This document shows, in pieces, positions 8,664-18,391 of a stretch of 64,000 nucleotides of DNA. The notes beneath the pieces were generated by a model. That model was not told where the DNA came from and ran no database searches. It saw only the letters and a list, made by a program, of their open reading frames with translations. Position numbers and translations under genes: made by a program. The stretch is taken from the NCBI GenBank assembly GCA_902573465.1, contig CACGJX010000002.1, forward strand, positions 1 through 64,000. The letters run 5' to 3'. The stretch comes from an uncultured Pelagibacteraceae bacterium. Its GTDB lineage: Bacteria > Pseudomonadota > Alphaproteobacteria > Pelagibacterales > Pelagibacteraceae. Numbering within the stretch: position 1 is the first letter of the stretch; every line of letters begins with the position of its first letter.

Positions 8664-10751
8664 ATGCCAAAAAAAAAGAAATCAAAAAAGAAAAAAACCA
8701 AAAAGACAAAGAAAAAAAAATCTTCAAAAAAAAGAAGAAAAATAAAAAGAGTCTCAAAAACTAAAAGATCTACAGCTAAAAGATCTAAAAAGAAAAATAT
8801 AGACAAATTATCATCTAACGATCAAGTAATTAAAACTAAACCTGAATGGGTAAAAAGAAGCTTGGTAAATAAAGCCCAATATCAAAAAAAATATTCTGAT
8901 TCTATTAAAAATAATAATTCATTTTGGAAAAAAGAAGGAAAGAGAATTACTTGGATAAAACCTTACAAAAAAATTAAAGATGTTAAATATAGTAAGGACG
9001 AAGTAAAAATTAAATGGTTTGAAGATGGTACTTTAAATGCATCTGCAAACTGTATTGATCGTCATTTAAAAGATAAAAAAGATAAAACTGCAATTATATG
9101 GGTAGGGGATGATCCTAAAGATACTCAAAAAATTTCTTATAAACAACTACATCAAAAAGTTTCAAAAGCTGCTAATGGTCTAAAAAAACTAGGGATACAA
9201 AAAGGTGACCGTGTCACTATTTATCTGACGATGATACCTGAATTAGCGATCTTGATGTTAGCTTGTGCAAGAATAGGTGCCGTCCACTCAATAATTTTTG
9301 GCGGTTTCTCTGCAGAGTCAATTTCAGGAAGAGTGAATGATTGTAAATCAGAGTATATAATTACTGCTGATGAGGGAGTAAGAGGAGGCAAAACTATTCC
9401 TTTAAAAGCAACGACAGATGAAGCATTATCTAATTGTCCAGATGTTAAAAAATGTATTGTAGTAAAAAGAACCGGTAATTATGTATATTGGGAACAAGGT
9501 CGAGATGTTTGGTACCATGAATTGATTAAAGATGTCCCAAATTATTGCGAACCTGAGGAAATGAGTGCGGAGGATCCTTTATTTATTCTTTATACATCAG
9601 GATCAACTGGAAAGCCAAAAGGGGTTTTGCATACCACTGGGGGATATATGGTTTATGCTTCAATGACTCATCAATATATTTTTAATTATAAACCAAATGA
9701 CATTTATTGGTGTACAGCAGATATTGGATGGGTAACTGGTCATAGTTATATAATTTATGGACCATTAGCTAATGGTGCAACTACTATTATGTTTGAAGGT
9801 GTTCCAAATTACCCTGATAGCTCAAGGTGGTGGCAGATAGTAGACAAGTATAAGGTAAATACTTTTTACACAGCACCAACAGCTATAAGAGCCTTAATGA
9901 GAGAGGGTGATGGTCCAGTTAATAAAACTTCAAGAAAATCCTTAAAATTACTAGGTACTGTTGGTGAACCTATAAATCCAGAGGCATGGATGTGGTATTA
10001 CAAAACTGTTGGAAATTCAAAATGTCCAATAGTCGATACTTGGTGGCAAACAGAAACAGGAGGAATTCTTATAGCACCACAAACTGGTGCCATTCCACTT
10101 AAGCCTGGTTCAGCAACAAAACCTTTTTACGGAATTAAACCAGTGTTGGTAAATAAAGACGGTAAAGAAATAAAAGGTGAGGGTGAAGGTAGGCTTTGTA
10201 TAGCTCAATCTTGGCCAGGCCAAATGAGAACTGTTTATGGTGACCATCAAAGATTTATTGATACATATTTTTCTCAATTTGATGGAAAATATTTTACTGG
10301 AGACGGATGTAAAAGAGATAAAGATGGATATTACTGGATAACTGGTAGAGTTGATGATGTAATTATCGTTTCAGGGCACAATCTCGGTACTGCTGAAATT
10401 GAAAGTGCATTTGTTGCGCATCCAAAAGTGGCTGAAGCTGCTGTAGTAGGATATCCACATGATATCAAAGGAAACGGATTGTACTGTTATGTTACTTTAA
10501 ATGCTGGCGAAAGTGAAACTGGAGATTTAGACAGAGAATTAAAACTTTGGGTTAGAAAACAGATTGGCCCTCTAGCAACTCCAGACCTAATTCATTTTAC
10601 ACCTGGACTTCCAAAAACTAGATCTGGAAAAATTATGAGAAGAATTTTACGTAAAATTGCAGCAAACGAACATGGACAATTAGGTGATACAACTACTCTT
10701 GCTGATCCCAGTGTAGTCGATAGCTTAGTTGAAAATAGAAAAAATATTTAA
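8664..10751 (+). CDS. acs: Acetyl-CoA synthetase with lysine-rich N-terminal tail
   Basis: Activates acetate to acetyl-CoA via acetyl-AMP. The core is canonical: [11 protein letters not shown] at 310-320, [10 protein letters not shown], a TGDG motif, and [15 protein letters not shown] with the regulatory/catalytic Lys656 (the acetylation site in characterised Acs). It has 695 residues against about 650 for the family. The excess is the N-terminus, where residues 1-44 contain 24 Lys and 5 Arg with almost no hydrophobics. Conserved Acs sequence begins near [10 protein letters not shown] (about residue 60), and no other ATG lies before it. A TTG at 8862 could give a tailless form but would cut into the conserved start. 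The tail is reported as a finding. Confidence 0.95.
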   Translation: MPKKKKSKKKKTKKTKKKKSSKKRRKIKRVSKTKRSTAKRSKKKNIDKLSSNDQVIKTKPEWVKRSLVNKAQYQKKYSDSIKNNNSFWKKEGKRITWIKPYKKIKDVKYSKDEVKIKWFEDGTLNASANCIDRHLKDKKDKTAIIWVGDDPKDTQKISYKQLHQKVSKAANGLKKLGIQKGDRVTIYLTMIPELAILMLACARIGAVHSIIFGGFSAESISGRVNDCKSEYIITADEGVRGGKTIPLKATTDEALSNCPDVKKCIVVKRTGNYVYWEQGRDVWYHELIKDVPNYCEPEEMSAEDPLFILYTSGSTGKPKGVLHTTGGYMVYASMTHQYIFNYKPNDIYWCTADIGWVTGHSYIIYGPLANGATTIMFEGVPNYPDSSRWWQIVDKYKVNTFYTAPTAIRALMREGDGPVNKTSRKSLKLLGTVGEPINPEAWMWYYKTVGNSKCPIVDTWWQTETGGILIAPQTGAIPLKPGSATKPFYGIKPVLVNKDGKEIKGEGEGRLCIAQSWPGQMRTVYGDHQRFIDTYFSQFDGKYFTGDGCKRDKDGYYWITGRVDDVIIVSGHNLGTAEIESAFVAHPKVAEAAVVGYPHDIKGNGLYCYVTLNAGESETGDLDRELKLWVRKQIGPLATPDLIHFTPGLPKTRSGKIMRRILRKIAANEHGQLGDTTTLADPSVVDSLVENRKNI

Positions 10752-11392
10752 AACTTTATTCTTTCGTTAAACTCTTTTTTAACAACATCCCATTTTAAAA
10801 TCACTGAGTTTAAAACTATTTTGCGATCTAAAGTTTTTAAATCTTCTGCGATTGGTGCCCATTTATATAATGATAGTGCGCTAGGATTAAATGGTAAATC
10901 ATTATGATAAATATCCCAATTAATGTTCTTAATTCTTTCATCAAAACTTTTTTTTGCATTTTCTATAATGTCAATTGGCATCTTATTTGAGGTTTCATCA
11001 TCTAAAATTTTTAAAAAAATTTCTTTTGCTTTCTCAGTGTCATGGTAATTAAAATTTGCTTTTAATTTTGAAAATGTAAAAAGAGTTAGATCTTGAAGGG
11101 CAACCGCATAAATATTCCACTTAGCCAAGTTCACTGAATCCATAAAAGTATCATTCTCAAAATGAAGAACATACCTAGTTCCCATCCTCGTTTTAAGGTA
11201 GCCATAAAGAGTGACCTGACTCACCCAGGCAGATTTTGTTTGAATAAAAGTCTCAAGTTCATCTAAATTGCTAATTTTCCCCTTGGGGATGAAAGCTTTG
11301 AACATGGCGAAAAGATAAGTCTTAAAATCATGCCAAGTTAAGTCCCTCCACGTTAATTTGTATTTTCCCATAAAAAGCCCTATTTTTGACAC
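10748..11392 (-). CDS. Conserved protein of unknown function
   Basis: 214 residues from a GTG at 11392; an ATG at 11371 ([13 protein letters not shown]) would shorten it by seven residues and is about equally likely. No signal peptide or membrane helix is seen. The segment [21 protein letters not shown] followed by [15 protein letters not shown] reads like a conserved core that I associate with uncharacterised alphaproteobacterial proteins. I do not assign a function. It converges on acs with a 4-base overlap and is divergent from the symporter operon, so it may share its regulation with acetate genes. Confidence 0.7.
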   Translation of the reverse strand: MSKIGLFMGKYKLTWRDLTWHDFKTYLFAMFKAFIPKGKISNLDELETFIQTKSAWVSQVTLYGYLKTRMGTRYVLHFENDTFMDSVNLAKWNIYAVALQDLTLFTFSKLKANFNYHDTEKAKEIFLKILDDETSNKMPIDIIENAKKSFDERIKNINWDIYHNDLPFNPSALSLYKWAPIAEDLKTLDRKIVLNSVILKWDVVKKEFNERIKF

Positions 11393-11496
11393 TTATAACT
11401 TGAAAAGGCTAGTAAATTTACCAATTTTAACACTTTAAATCTATTTCATAATGGTTATGGTTTTCGCCAGTTATAACTAAAAAGAGAGAGGTATAA

Positions 11497-11757
11497 ATGT
11501 CAAAACAAGAACAACACTGGGAAAAATCCAAGGGTTTGCTAATGATGACGTTAGCAATTTGGTTTGTTTTCTCAATTGGCATCTTCTTATTCGGGGCTGA
11601 AATGAACGAAGTTACGGGACCCTTTGGTTATCCGTTGACTTATTGGTTCACATGTCAAGGTTCTCTTGGAATTTTCGTAATACTAATTTTCTGGTTTGCG
11701 AATAGACAAGAAAAAATTGATGAAGAGTTCGGCTTTAGTGAAAGAGGAGATGACTAA
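11497..11757 (+). CDS. DUF4212 small symporter subunit
   Basis: An 86-residue protein with two membrane helices. The N-terminus QHWEKSKGLLMMTLAIWFVFS and the PFGYPLTYWF...QGSL stretch are typical of the DUF4212 proteins that partner large sodium:solute symporters. A purine-rich Shine-Dalgarno (AGAGAGG) ends about 6 bases before the ATG. Its stop overlaps the ATG of the symporter by one base, indicating stoichiometric co-production. Confidence 0.88.
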   Translation: MSKQEQHWEKSKGLLMMTLAIWFVFSIGIFLFGAEMNEVTGPFGYPLTYWFTCQGSLGIFVILIFWFANRQEKIDEEFGFSERGDD

Positions 11758-13571
11758 TGATTAAAGGTAATTTTATAGACAATTTACCTAAAGTTTATGG
11801 AATCTATACGGGTGGTTTTTTAGGTTTCATAATCATTATGTCGATTGCCGAGCAGATGGGTATGACAGCGAAAACAATTGGTATTTGTTTCGTTGCCTTC
11901 ACAGTAGCCATCTATGCTATAATTGGTTATCTATCACGTACAGCTCAAGCTGATGCGTATTACGTAGCTGGAAGACAAGTACCAACCGTATTCAACGGAA
12001 TGGCGACAGCAGCAGACTGGATGTCTGGTGCATCATTCGTTGCAATGGCAGGTGGTATTTACTTTAAAGGTTACGGTTATATGGCACTACTTGTAGGTTG
12101 GACTGGTGGATATGTATTAGTTGCATCATTATTAGCACCATACCTGAGAAAATTTGGCTGTTACACAGTTCCAGATTTCATTGGTACAAGATACGGTGGT
12201 AATTTAAGTAGATTTATGGCGGTAGTAGTTTTAACTGTTGCTTCATTTACTTATGTGACTGCACAAATTAACGCCACAGGTACAATTGCATCTGTTGCAC
12301 TTGATATTCCATTCCAATACGCTGTGTACGTTGGACTTATAAGTATCTTACTTTGTTCAATGCTTGGTGGTATGAGAGGGGTAACTTGGACACAGGTAGC
12401 TCAATATATCGTACTAATCATAGCTTACTTATTACCAGTATTCTGGATCAGTAACAAAATGGGTGCGGGTTTCTTCCCTCACTTCATGTTAGCTGATGAA
12501 GTTTCTAGAATAGCTGAATTAGAGGCTCAGTTTGGTTTTGTTAAAAACTCAGCTGAAAATCTAAAAGAAGTGCCAAAAGGTTTGGCTGGAATAACTAAAG
12601 CTCACTCAGCGGTGAACGCAACACCTTGGGCATTTATTTCATTAGCGTTAGCGATGATGATGGGAACAGCTTCATTGCCTCACGTTATGATGAGATATTT
12701 TACTACTCCAAGTGTAAAAGCTGCTAGAAAATCAGTAGGTTGGTCATTATTCTTTATCTTCCTACTTTATTCTTCTGCTCCAATGTTAGCGACACTATCT
12801 AAGTTGTCATTGATTGATCCATCACTACCAACAGGTATTATCGGTAAATCAATAGCTGAAGTTCAATCGATAGATTGGTATCAAAACTGGAACCAAGCAA
12901 ACTTAATGTTTGTAAGCGACTTTAACGGAAATGGAACTCTTGAGTTAAATGAGTTTTTCATGGGTGGTAAAGCCGTTGTGTTAGCAACTCCAGAAATAGC
13001 TGGATTACCATATGTAATCTCAGGTCTGGTTGCTGCTGGAGGTATGGCTGCTGCCATGTCAACAGCCGATGGTTTGATTTTAGCAATTGCAAACGCAATC
13101 TCACACGATGTTTACTATAAGATCATCGATCCAAAAGCTGAGACTGCGAAGAGATTAGTTGTTGCAAGGGTATTACTTGTAGTAATTGGTTTTGCAGGAG
13201 CAACAATCGCAGCTCTTGAGATTCAAGGTATCCTAGGTTCAGTAATCTGGGCTTTCGACTTTGCGATGTCAGGACTATTCTTCCCACTTGTACTTGGTGT
13301 ATGGTGGAAGAGAGCTAACAAAGAAGGTGCTATTGCTGGGATGTTCTTAGGATTAGTTTCTGGTGCTGCTTACCTGGTTTGGGTAAGAACAGGCGGAAGT
13401 GGATTCTTAGGAATTACACAGTTAACGTTTGGTATCTTTGGTTCAGCTGTCAGCTTAGTAGCAATGGTTGTGGTGAGTTTGATGACTCAAGCACCAAACG
13501 CTGCAACGCAGAAAATGGTTGATGAGGTTCGTGTACCAGCTGGTAAATCGATCCTTGGCAAACAACACTAA
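11757..13571 (+). CDS. Sodium:solute (cation/acetate-type) symporter
   Basis: A 604-residue polytopic protein of the sodium:solute symporter family, closest in layout to the ActP/VC_2705 type that pairs with a DUF4212 subunit. Markers: YYVAGRQVPTVFNGMATAADWMSGASF near the N-terminus, GGMRGVTWTQVAQY, and MMMGTASLPHVMMRYFTTP. Acetate or another short monocarboxylate is the likely substrate, inferred from the family and from acs nearby. By eye its codons are richer in G and C at third positions than its neighbours, as expected for high expression. A strong intrinsic terminator follows. Confidence 0.9.
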   Translation: MIKGNFIDNLPKVYGIYTGGFLGFIIIMSIAEQMGMTAKTIGICFVAFTVAIYAIIGYLSRTAQADAYYVAGRQVPTVFNGMATAADWMSGASFVAMAGGIYFKGYGYMALLVGWTGGYVLVASLLAPYLRKFGCYTVPDFIGTRYGGNLSRFMAVVVLTVASFTYVTAQINATGTIASVALDIPFQYAVYVGLISILLCSMLGGMRGVTWTQVAQYIVLIIAYLLPVFWISNKMGAGFFPHFMLADEVSRIAELEAQFGFVKNSAENLKEVPKGLAGITKAHSAVNATPWAFISLALAMMMGTASLPHVMMRYFTTPSVKAARKSVGWSLFFIFLLYSSAPMLATLSKLSLIDPSLPTGIIGKSIAEVQSIDWYQNWNQANLMFVSDFNGNGTLELNEFFMGGKAVVLATPEIAGLPYVISGLVAAGGMAAAMSTADGLILAIANAISHDVYYKIIDPKAETAKRLVVARVLLVVIGFAGATIAALEIQGILGSVIWAFDFAMSGLFFPLVLGVWWKRANKEGAIAGMFLGLVSGAAYLVWVRTGGSGFLGITQLTFGIFGSAVSLVAMVVVSLMTQAPNAATQKMVDEVRVPAGKSILGKQH

Positions 13572-13580
13572 ATAATCTTT

Positions 13581-13612
13581 TTTAAGGGGCGATTAATTTC
13601 GCCCCTTTTAAT
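13581..13612 (+). terminator. Intrinsic terminator after the symporter gene
   Basis: A 9-bp perfect stem (AAGGGGCGA, 13584-13592, with TCGCCCCTT, 13599-13607) around a 6-base TTAATT loop, ending in T-rich sequence. It begins about 12 bases after the symporter stop. This is one of only two GC-rich hairpin terminators I can see in the window. Confidence 0.9.
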
Positions 13613-13641
13613 TTCGATCTTTTTCCAATATAAATTTCTCA

Positions 13642-13986
13642 ATGTCAGCTAACTTTCATCCTTTAGTATATATAATTGACTATATTCTTGGGGTAATCAT
13701 GTGGACTTTGATTGGGAGAGTTGCAATGAATATTTTTCAAAGAGAAGATTCTCAATTTTTTTTTATGAGAGTCTTTGTTAAATTTACTAATCCTTTGATC
13801 AACTTATTTAAACCTATAACTCCATCTTTTATCATACAACCAATCGTGCCTCTTTACGTTGCTTGGTTTTTTTTCATGATAAGGTTTTACTTTATGCCTT
13901 GGGTTCTAGGATACTCGGTGATGGGCATGTTGTCATTTCCATTAGAAAGTGAGATTTCAAGACAAATTTATCAATTTTTTAATTAA
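13642..13986 (+). CDS. YggT-like membrane protein
   Basis: A 114-residue protein with two or three hydrophobic segments. The arrangement (helix, VKFTNPLINLFKPITP, then IIQPIVPLYVAWFFFMIRF) resembles the YggT pattern of helix, TeP...R.ilP and second helix, but lacks the canonical GGLDxSP motif. I call it a divergent relative with unknown role. It stands between the symporter terminator and rpe. Confidence 0.65.
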   Translation: MSANFHPLVYIIDYILGVIMWTLIGRVAMNIFQREDSQFFFMRVFVKFTNPLINLFKPITPSFIIQPIVPLYVAWFFFMIRFYFMPWVLGYSVMGMLSFPLESEISRQIYQFFN

Positions 13987-14026
13987 ATTAGATTTTAAAA
14001 TTTGGTACTAGTTAATTTAATAATCT

Positions 14027-14686
14027 ATGAAAAAAATACAAATTTCCCCCTCGATATTATCTGCTGACTTTAGTCAACTAGGAAATGAGATTAAAAGACT
14101 CGAGGATGCAGGGGCAGATATGATACATGTTGATGTAATGGATGGTCATTTCGTTCCCAATTTAACTATTGGACCTCCAGTCATTAAAACTCTTAGAAAG
14201 CATTCAGAATTAACCTTTGATGTGCACTTGATGATTTCACCTGTCCATAAATATATAAAAGATTTTGCAGATGCAGGAGCTGATATAATTACTATACACC
14301 CTGAAGCTACTGATAATTTAGCAGAATCAATTAAACATATTAAAAGTTTTAAAAAAAAGGTTGGTATTTCTCTAAATCCAAATACCGAGATCAACATAAT
14401 CGAAAATGAATTAAAAAACGTGGATTTGATTTTAGTTATGAGTGTTTATCCAGGTTTTGGAGGTCAGAAATTTATTCCTGACGTCATTAAAAAAATTCAA
14501 TTATTAAAAAAAATAAAAGATAATAAAAATTATGAGTACGACATTGAAGTAGATGGAGGAATAAATTTTTCAAATTCAAAAGATGTAATAAATGCAGGTG
14601 CAAATATTCTTGTATCAGGAACTACAATATTTAAAGAAAACAACGGAAACATTAAGAAGAATATAGAAACACTTAAAGAAGTGTAG
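14027..14686 (+). CDS. rpe: Ribulose-phosphate 3-epimerase
   Basis: A TIM-barrel enzyme interconverting ribulose-5-P and xylulose-5-P in the pentose phosphate pathway. 219 residues, normal length. Motifs: ISPSILSADFSQLG, the metal/catalytic DVMDGHFVPNLT and FDVHLMI, SVYPGFGGQKFI, and EVDGGIN with the catalytic Asp. It is followed after one base by the heparinase-like gene and then purH, one tight operon. Confidence 0.96.
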   Translation: MKKIQISPSILSADFSQLGNEIKRLEDAGADMIHVDVMDGHFVPNLTIGPPVIKTLRKHSELTFDVHLMISPVHKYIKDFADAGADIITIHPEATDNLAESIKHIKSFKKKVGISLNPNTEINIIENELKNVDLILVMSVYPGFGGQKFIPDVIKKIQLLKKIKDNKNYEYDIEVDGGINFSNSKDVINAGANILVSGTTIFKENNGNIKKNIETLKEV

Positions 14687-14687
14687 A

Positions 14688-16313
14688 ATGCTGTTAGATG
14701 GATTTTTTGAAACTTTAAATGATTTTAGAGAAATAATAAAAAAAAAAATCAGAGGTATTTATCAAAATTCAAGTTTTTACGAAAAAAAGATTTCTAAAAC
14801 TTTTGATAATGAATTCATATACAAACCAAGTCCACACTTACTTTCATCGATAATCAAATACCAAAGTAAGAAATATAAGATTGAAGATTTTGAACTAGAG
14901 ACAGTTTGGAGTACACAAATGAAATCAAAAGATTTTGAAAAATTAAATAATTTTTTTTGGTTATTCAGTCTTGATCTAAAATCCTCAAAAAATTCTGTGA
15001 AAAAAGTTATAACTAATTGGATAACTAATAACAGTCGCTTTAAAAAAAAAAGTTGGGAATTTAATATAACTGCCAAACGTATTATTTCCTACCTATCTAA
15101 TCACCCGCTTACTTATGACGATAATGATAATGAATATAGATCAATGTTTGATCACATGATTCAAAAACAAACAAATCATTTAATAAACGAGATAAAAAAC
15201 TCTAAAGATTTAGAAAACAAAATAATTGGATGCTCAGCAATAATTTTAACAGGATTATGTTACAAAATTGAGAAAAACTATTTAAATATAGGTTTAAGTT
15301 TTCTAAAAAAAATTACTAAGTCCTCAATAGATAACCAAGGTTTTACTAACTCACGGAATATAAAACAGTTAATATTTTTTTTAAAATATTTCATAATTAT
15401 TAGAGAATGGTTTAAAGAGTCACAAGTTGAAGTTCCAGAGCATATAGAAGAAAATATTTATTATTTTGGACAAAGTTATGCTTTGATAAGACAAAACCGG
15501 GATGTAGATCTTTTATTTAATGGTAATAATAAGTCTAATACTCATGATTTCGATCATTATCTAAGAAGACTTGGTTATAAATTTAAAAATGAAAATAAAG
15601 ATTGTGGTGGATATATAATTTTAAAGAATAAAAAAATTTGCATAGCAATGGATGTAGGATCCTCTCCAAATTCTAAATATTCTCAGGACTATCAGTCAGG
15701 TGCTCTTTCATTTGAAATAATTTCAAACGGAAAGAAACTTATTACAAATTGTGGTTATTATAAAAAAAATAATCAAAACCTTAATGAGATATCAAAATCG
15801 TCAGCTGCGCATAGCACATTAACTATTAATGACAACTCTTCATGTAAATTCACAAAGAGAAAAGATAAATTAATTTTAAAAACAGGTTTAAAAGTTGGTC
15901 AAAAAAATTTGATATTTGAGAGTAATTATTGGAAAATAAGTGCTTTTCATGATGGATATTTTAAAAAATTCAAATCAATTCATGAAAGAAATATTGAATT
16001 TTTTCCTGAGAAAATGAAATTTGTTGGAAATGATAAGGTTATTACAAAAAAAAATAATTTTAATTTCAAGTTTGACATTCGATTTCATTTAGAACCAAAT
16101 ATTAAATTAATGAAGACCCAAGATAATAAATCTATATTAATAGAATTAGAGGATGAGGGTTGGAAATTTACCTGTGATAATTATGAAATTAATATTGATA
16201 ATGGATTATACTTCGGTAATAAAAATACATATATTGAGAACCAGAATATTTTTGTATCCGGAATATTAAGTAATAATGAAGAGAACATTAAATGGGAAAT
16301 TAAAAAGATATAA
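14688..16313 (+). CDS. Heparinase II/III-family protein
   Basis: 541 residues. The N-terminal half is alpha-helical and the C-terminal half is beta-rich with the heparinase II/III signature, including CGGYIIL, MDVGSSPNSKYSQDYQSGAL, FEIISNGKKLITNCG and the SSAAHSTLTI block (about 363-372). Family enzymes are polysaccharide lyases, but this member shows no signal peptide. It sits between rpe and purH, an arrangement I associate with many alphaproteobacteria, where the substrate is unknown. Its stop overlaps the purH ATG by one base. Confidence 0.82.
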   Translation: MLLDGFFETLNDFREIIKKKIRGIYQNSSFYEKKISKTFDNEFIYKPSPHLLSSIIKYQSKKYKIEDFELETVWSTQMKSKDFEKLNNFFWLFSLDLKSSKNSVKKVITNWITNNSRFKKKSWEFNITAKRIISYLSNHPLTYDDNDNEYRSMFDHMIQKQTNHLINEIKNSKDLENKIIGCSAIILTGLCYKIEKNYLNIGLSFLKKITKSSIDNQGFTNSRNIKQLIFFLKYFIIIREWFKESQVEVPEHIEENIYYFGQSYALIRQNRDVDLLFNGNNKSNTHDFDHYLRRLGYKFKNENKDCGGYIILKNKKICIAMDVGSSPNSKYSQDYQSGALSFEIISNGKKLITNCGYYKKNNQNLNEISKSSAAHSTLTINDNSSCKFTKRKDKLILKTGLKVGQKNLIFESNYWKISAFHDGYFKKFKSIHERNIEFFPEKMKFVGNDKVITKKNNFNFKFDIRFHLEPNIKLMKTQDNKSILIELEDEGWKFTCDNYEINIDNGLYFGNKNTYIENQNIFVSGILSNNEENIKWEIKKI

Positions 16314-17848
16314 TGAGAAAAATTAGATCAGCTTTAATATCATTGTCTGATAAGTCTAATCTTAAGCCTTTATTACAAGAGTTAAGGAGAAATAATATCA
16401 AAATAATTAGTTCTGGTGGAACATTTAGAGTAATTAAGAAACTTAAATTCAAATGCTTAGATGTTTCAGATTTTACAGGATTTAAGGAAATACTTAGCGG
16501 GAGAGTCAAAACCTTACACCCGAAAATACATGCTGGAATTTTAAACAAAAGAAATAATAAATCTCACTCTAGTGATATTAAAAAAAATAATTTTGAGAAT
16601 ATTGATTTAATAATAGTGAATTTCTATCCATTTGAAAATACGATCGAGCAAACAAAAAACCATTCAAAAATAATAGAAAAAATTGATGTTGGTGGACCAG
16701 CTATGGTCAGAGCTGCTGCCAAAAATTATAATGATGTGACTGTGATAACTTCTGTGGATCATTATTCAGAACTTATAAATGAGTTAAAAAAAAATAAAGG
16801 TAGCACTTCTCTAAAATTTAGAGAAAAAATGTCTAGGTTGGCATTTAGTGAGACCGCCTATTACGATGCTGTAATTTCAAACTATTTCAATAGATTTAAC
16901 AATATCAATTTCCCTAAAAGAAAAATTCTTTACACTAATTTAATACAAAATCTTAGATATGGAGAAAATCCTCAACAAATGGGTGCTTTCTATTCTCAAA
17001 GTAAAAAAAATAGATTAGAGCAAATACATGGAAAAACTTTGAGTTATAATAATTATAATGATATTTTTGCAGCAATTACTATTTCAAAATCGCTACCGAA
17101 AAATACTGGTACAGTTATTGTCAAACATGGAAATCCTTGTGGTGTCTCAGCTTTAAAAAATAATTTAGATAGCTATAAATCAGCATTAGAGACTGATCCA
17201 ATAAGTGCATTTGGTGGTATTGTTTCGTGTAACTATAAGATTACTCAAAAAATCGCAGTGATGTTAAATAAAATTTTTCTTGAAGTAATTGTGGCTAATG
17301 GTTTTGATAAAAAAGCTTTAAAAATATTAAAATCGAAAAAAAATTTGAGGCTTATAGACTCATCAAAAATTTCTTTCAATCAAGTATGGAAATTTAACTC
17401 TTTTGATAATTTTACACTTATCCAATCAGAAGATAAAAAGATTTTTTCAAAGAAGGATTTTAGAATTGTTTCAAAAAGAAAACCTAGTAAATCACAGCTT
17501 GATAATTTAATGTTTGCATTTAACGTCTGTCGTTACACAAAATCTAATGCTATTGTTCTTGCTAGTAATAAATCTACTATCGGCATTGGATCCGGACAAC
17601 CTAGTAGGTTAGATAGTTGTGAAATTGCAATAAATAAAATGAATAAGTTTTCAAAAATCAAAAATGAAATAGTAGCCGCATCAGATGCTTTTTTCCCATT
17701 TGTTGACGGAATAGAAAAATTAGTTCAGTCAGGAGCTAGTGCAATAGTCCAGCCAGCTGGATCAATAAGAGATAAAGAAATTATAAAATTTGCAAACGAG
17801 ACGAATACTGTTTTGGTTTTTTCAAAAACTCGTCATTTTAGACATTAG
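16313..17848 (+). CDS. purH: Bifunctional AICAR formyltransferase/IMP cyclohydrolase
   Basis: Catalyses the last two steps of IMP synthesis. 511 residues with an N-terminal MGS-like cyclohydrolase domain (ALISLSDKSNLKPLL, SGGTFRVIK, GRVKTLHPKIHAGIL, DLIIVNFYPFENT) and a C-terminal transformylase domain (LRYGENPQQMGAFY, VKHGNPCGVS, DPISAFGGIVSCN, ending FSKTRHFRH). It uses 10-formyl-THF, which connects to folD. Its 3' end overlaps the convergent pterin dehydratase gene by 11 bases. Confidence 0.96.
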   Translation: MRKIRSALISLSDKSNLKPLLQELRRNNIKIISSGGTFRVIKKLKFKCLDVSDFTGFKEILSGRVKTLHPKIHAGILNKRNNKSHSSDIKKNNFENIDLIIVNFYPFENTIEQTKNHSKIIEKIDVGGPAMVRAAAKNYNDVTVITSVDHYSELINELKKNKGSTSLKFREKMSRLAFSETAYYDAVISNYFNRFNNINFPKRKILYTNLIQNLRYGENPQQMGAFYSQSKKNRLEQIHGKTLSYNNYNDIFAAITISKSLPKNTGTVIVKHGNPCGVSALKNNLDSYKSALETDPISAFGGIVSCNYKITQKIAVMLNKIFLEVIVANGFDKKALKILKSKKNLRLIDSSKISFNQVWKFNSFDNFTLIQSEDKKIFSKKDFRIVSKRKPSKSQLDNLMFAFNVCRYTKSNAIVLASNKSTIGIGSGQPSRLDSCEIAINKMNKFSKIKNEIVAASDAFFPFVDGIEKLVQSGASAIVQPAGSIRDKEIIKFANETNTVLVFSKTRHFRH

Positions 17849-18182
17849 TTATATTATCAATTTTAGCAGCTAATATAAAATCGTTTTCGGATAAACCTTC
17901 TATGGCATGAGTTGTGATGTTAATCTTAGCATAACCCCATCCAAAAATAATATCTGGATGATGACCTTCTTCTTCAGAGACTTTTCCAACCTCATTAACA
18001 AATTTTTGACTTTCCAAAAAATTTTTAAATTCAAATTTTTTTTCTAAAAGATAAACTTTTTTGTCGTTTTGAATGACCTCCCAACCATCAACCTTTTTTT
18101 GATACTTATGAATTTCAGAAACGTCAAAAGCTTTAACCCCTCCCTCGCAAGGAACACATTTTTTTTCTAATAAATCATTCAT
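17838..18182 (-). CDS. 4a-hydroxytetrahydrobiopterin dehydratase (PCD family)
   Basis: 114 residues from MNDLLEKKCVPCEGG at 18182; the longer frame to 18233 would run into tRNA-Gly and is rejected. The family motif EEEGHHPDIIFGWGYAKINITTH is clear, with the tandem His of the active site, as is DGWEV upstream. The enzyme dehydrates 4a-hydroxy-pterins. In bacteria without phenylalanine hydroxylase its role is uncertain, and no such hydroxylase lies here. It begins 6 bases downstream of the tRNA-Gly 3' end, so co-transcription with the tRNA is possible. Confidence 0.9.
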   Translation of the reverse strand: MNDLLEKKCVPCEGGVKAFDVSEIHKYQKKVDGWEVIQNDKKVYLLEKKFEFKNFLESQKFVNEVGKVSEEEGHHPDIIFGWGYAKINITTHAIEGLSENDFILAAKIDNITNV

Positions 18183-18188
18183 ATATAA

Positions 18189-18263
18189 TGGAGCGGGCAA
18201 AGGGGGTCGAACCCTCGACCTTCTCGTTGGCAACGAGACGCTCTACCACTGAGCTATGCCCGC
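18189..18263 (-). tRNA. tRNA-Gly (anticodon GCC)
   Basis: The reverse complement folds as a complete cloverleaf: acceptor GCGGGCA/TGCCCGC, D arm GCTCAGTGGTAGAGC, anticodon arm TCTCG-TTGCCAA-CGAGA giving anticodon GCC, and T arm GAGGG-TTCGACC-CCCTT. The discriminator is T at 18192 and the CCA end is encoded (18189-18191). It reads GGC and GGT glycine codons. Confidence 0.97.
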
Positions 18264-18347
18264 TTATTCTTTAAGTGTTGAAAGTATTAGCTTTTTAAAA
18301 ATTAAGCAATAGTACTTTTTGTGAAATTTTAACTGAACTGTGCCCAG

Positions 18348-18391
18348 AGTATGCCAGAAAATTAACACAACTTTTAAAATTCTGGCATACT
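18348..18391. repeat. 12-bp perfect inverted repeat
   Basis: AGTATGCCAGAA (18348-18359) is repeated in inverted orientation as TTCTGGCATACT (18380-18391), with a 20-base AT-rich centre. The right arm touches the stop codon of the sulfotransferase gene. Neither side has a T-tract, so it is not a textbook terminator. It could be an mRNA 3'-end stabilising hairpin or a protein-binding site. Confidence 0.7.

Noticed and set aside
8618-8806. Phe-rich 62-codon frame antisense to the Acs lysine tail
   Set aside because: Simply the complement of the AAA/AAG repeats.
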